Assembly: GCF_022682305.1 (NCBI RefSeq) | Contig: NZ_CP093528.1 | Coordinates: 3,113,501-3,177,500 of the forward strand | Direction of reading: 5' to 3' | DNA length: 64,000 bases | Source of the DNA: Shinella zoogloeoides | GTDB taxonomy: Bacteria; Pseudomonadota; Alphaproteobacteria; Rhizobiales; Rhizobiaceae | Shown here: positions 63,826 through 64,000 of the stretch, piece after piece | Numbering within the stretch: the first letter of the stretch is position 1 | Layout: each line of letters starts with the position of its first letter | Notes under the pieces: model-generated | What the model was told of the DNA's origin: nothing | The model's input: the letters and a program-made list of their open reading frames with translations, nothing else | The model's database searches: none | Position numbers and translations under genes: made by a program

Positions 63826-64000
63826 TCAGGCCCGGCGCGTTTTCCCCTCCGCGCCATGCTCGATACGGTCGAGGATCGGCTTTCCACCGAGCAGGATATC
63901 ATCGATGATGGCCATGGCGGCGGCGGCGGAATCGTGCCGCTTCAATGCCTCGACGACCGGATAATGATGATCGATCATCGCGCGTCCGCCGGCAAGATAG
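63826..64000 (-). CDS. GntR-family (FCD) regulator, C-terminal end (5' part outside window)
   Basis: The minus-strand frame is open to the window edge and ends in TGA at 63826. The visible 57 codons include MIDHHYPVVEALKRHDSAAA and a following helix, the last part of an FCD domain with its metal-binding histidine. It is on the same strand as the SDR and polyamine-type importer and just upstream, so it is probably their regulator. Confidence 0.7.
   Translation of the reverse strand, partial: YLAGGRAMIDHHYPVVEALKRHDSAAAAMAIIDDILLGGKPILDRIEHGAEGKTRRA

Noticed and set aside
1-64000. Search for CRISPR arrays, tRNA or rRNA genes, phage or transposase genes
   Set aside because: No regularly spaced repeats, no tRNA-like cloverleaf that I could recognise and no integrase or transposase motif were seen; a covariance search would be needed to exclude small RNAs.

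Overview
The window reads as chromosome of a high-GC alphaproteobacterium, most likely a member of the Rhizobiaceae (Shinella, Ensifer, Agrobacterium or Rhizobium relatives). The clues are a thiO-thiS-thiG-thiE run of overlapping genes, a malonyl-CoA synthetase paired with a GntR-type regulator, a TTGA-N6-TCAA (FNR/FixK) site before a pseudoazurin gene, palindromic intergenic repeats of rhizobial style, and many ABC importers with dedicated regulators. The genus is an inference. I see no phage, transposase, CRISPR array, rRNA or tRNA.

Layout. 1-2027: end of a thiamine thiazole operon (thiO partial, thiS, thiG, thiE). 2029-5363: a fuconate module (amidohydrolase and IclR regulator facing an L-fuconate dehydratase) and a molbindin. 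5460-8982: tRNA modification enzyme TrmO, a MarR/HpaR regulator facing an FAH hydrolase, pseudoazurin, a CDF metal exporter. 9132-15346: a periplasmic ankyrin protein, ureidoglycine aminohydrolase, a CynX-type MFS exporter with its LysR regulator, malonyl-CoA synthetase with its GntR regulator. 15401-20772: sulfate ABC importer (cysA, cysW, cysT, sbp) and a flavoprotein.

21208-32231 is the most striking metabolic block: a peptide-type ABC importer with a fused two-ATPase subunit, flanked by four different amidohydrolases arranged around one divergent promoter. It looks like an uptake-and-deamination system for an amino-substituted heterocycle (nucleobase, triazine or similar); the substrate is not known.

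32395-58367 is dominated by signalling: a lone TRAP-type binding protein beside a GGDEF-EAL enzyme, a META-domain protein, a TetR/DUF6544 pair, an HD-GYP phosphodiesterase, two further GGDEF-EAL proteins with a periplasmic molybdopterin-fold protein between them, two methyl-accepting chemotaxis proteins and a CSS-EAL phosphodiesterase. Five c-di-GMP enzymes and two chemoreceptors lie within about 25 kb. A divergent lysA/LysR pair, an L,D-transpeptidase and a membrane-tethered winged-helix protein lie among them. Between the two chemoreceptors is an inverted 49-bp copy of the 3' end of the first one.

58621-64000: a polyamine-type ABC importer (two permeases, ATPase, binding protein), with an intercistronic double hairpin, then a short-chain dehydrogenase and the end of a GntR regulator, which together resemble a small catabolic operon.
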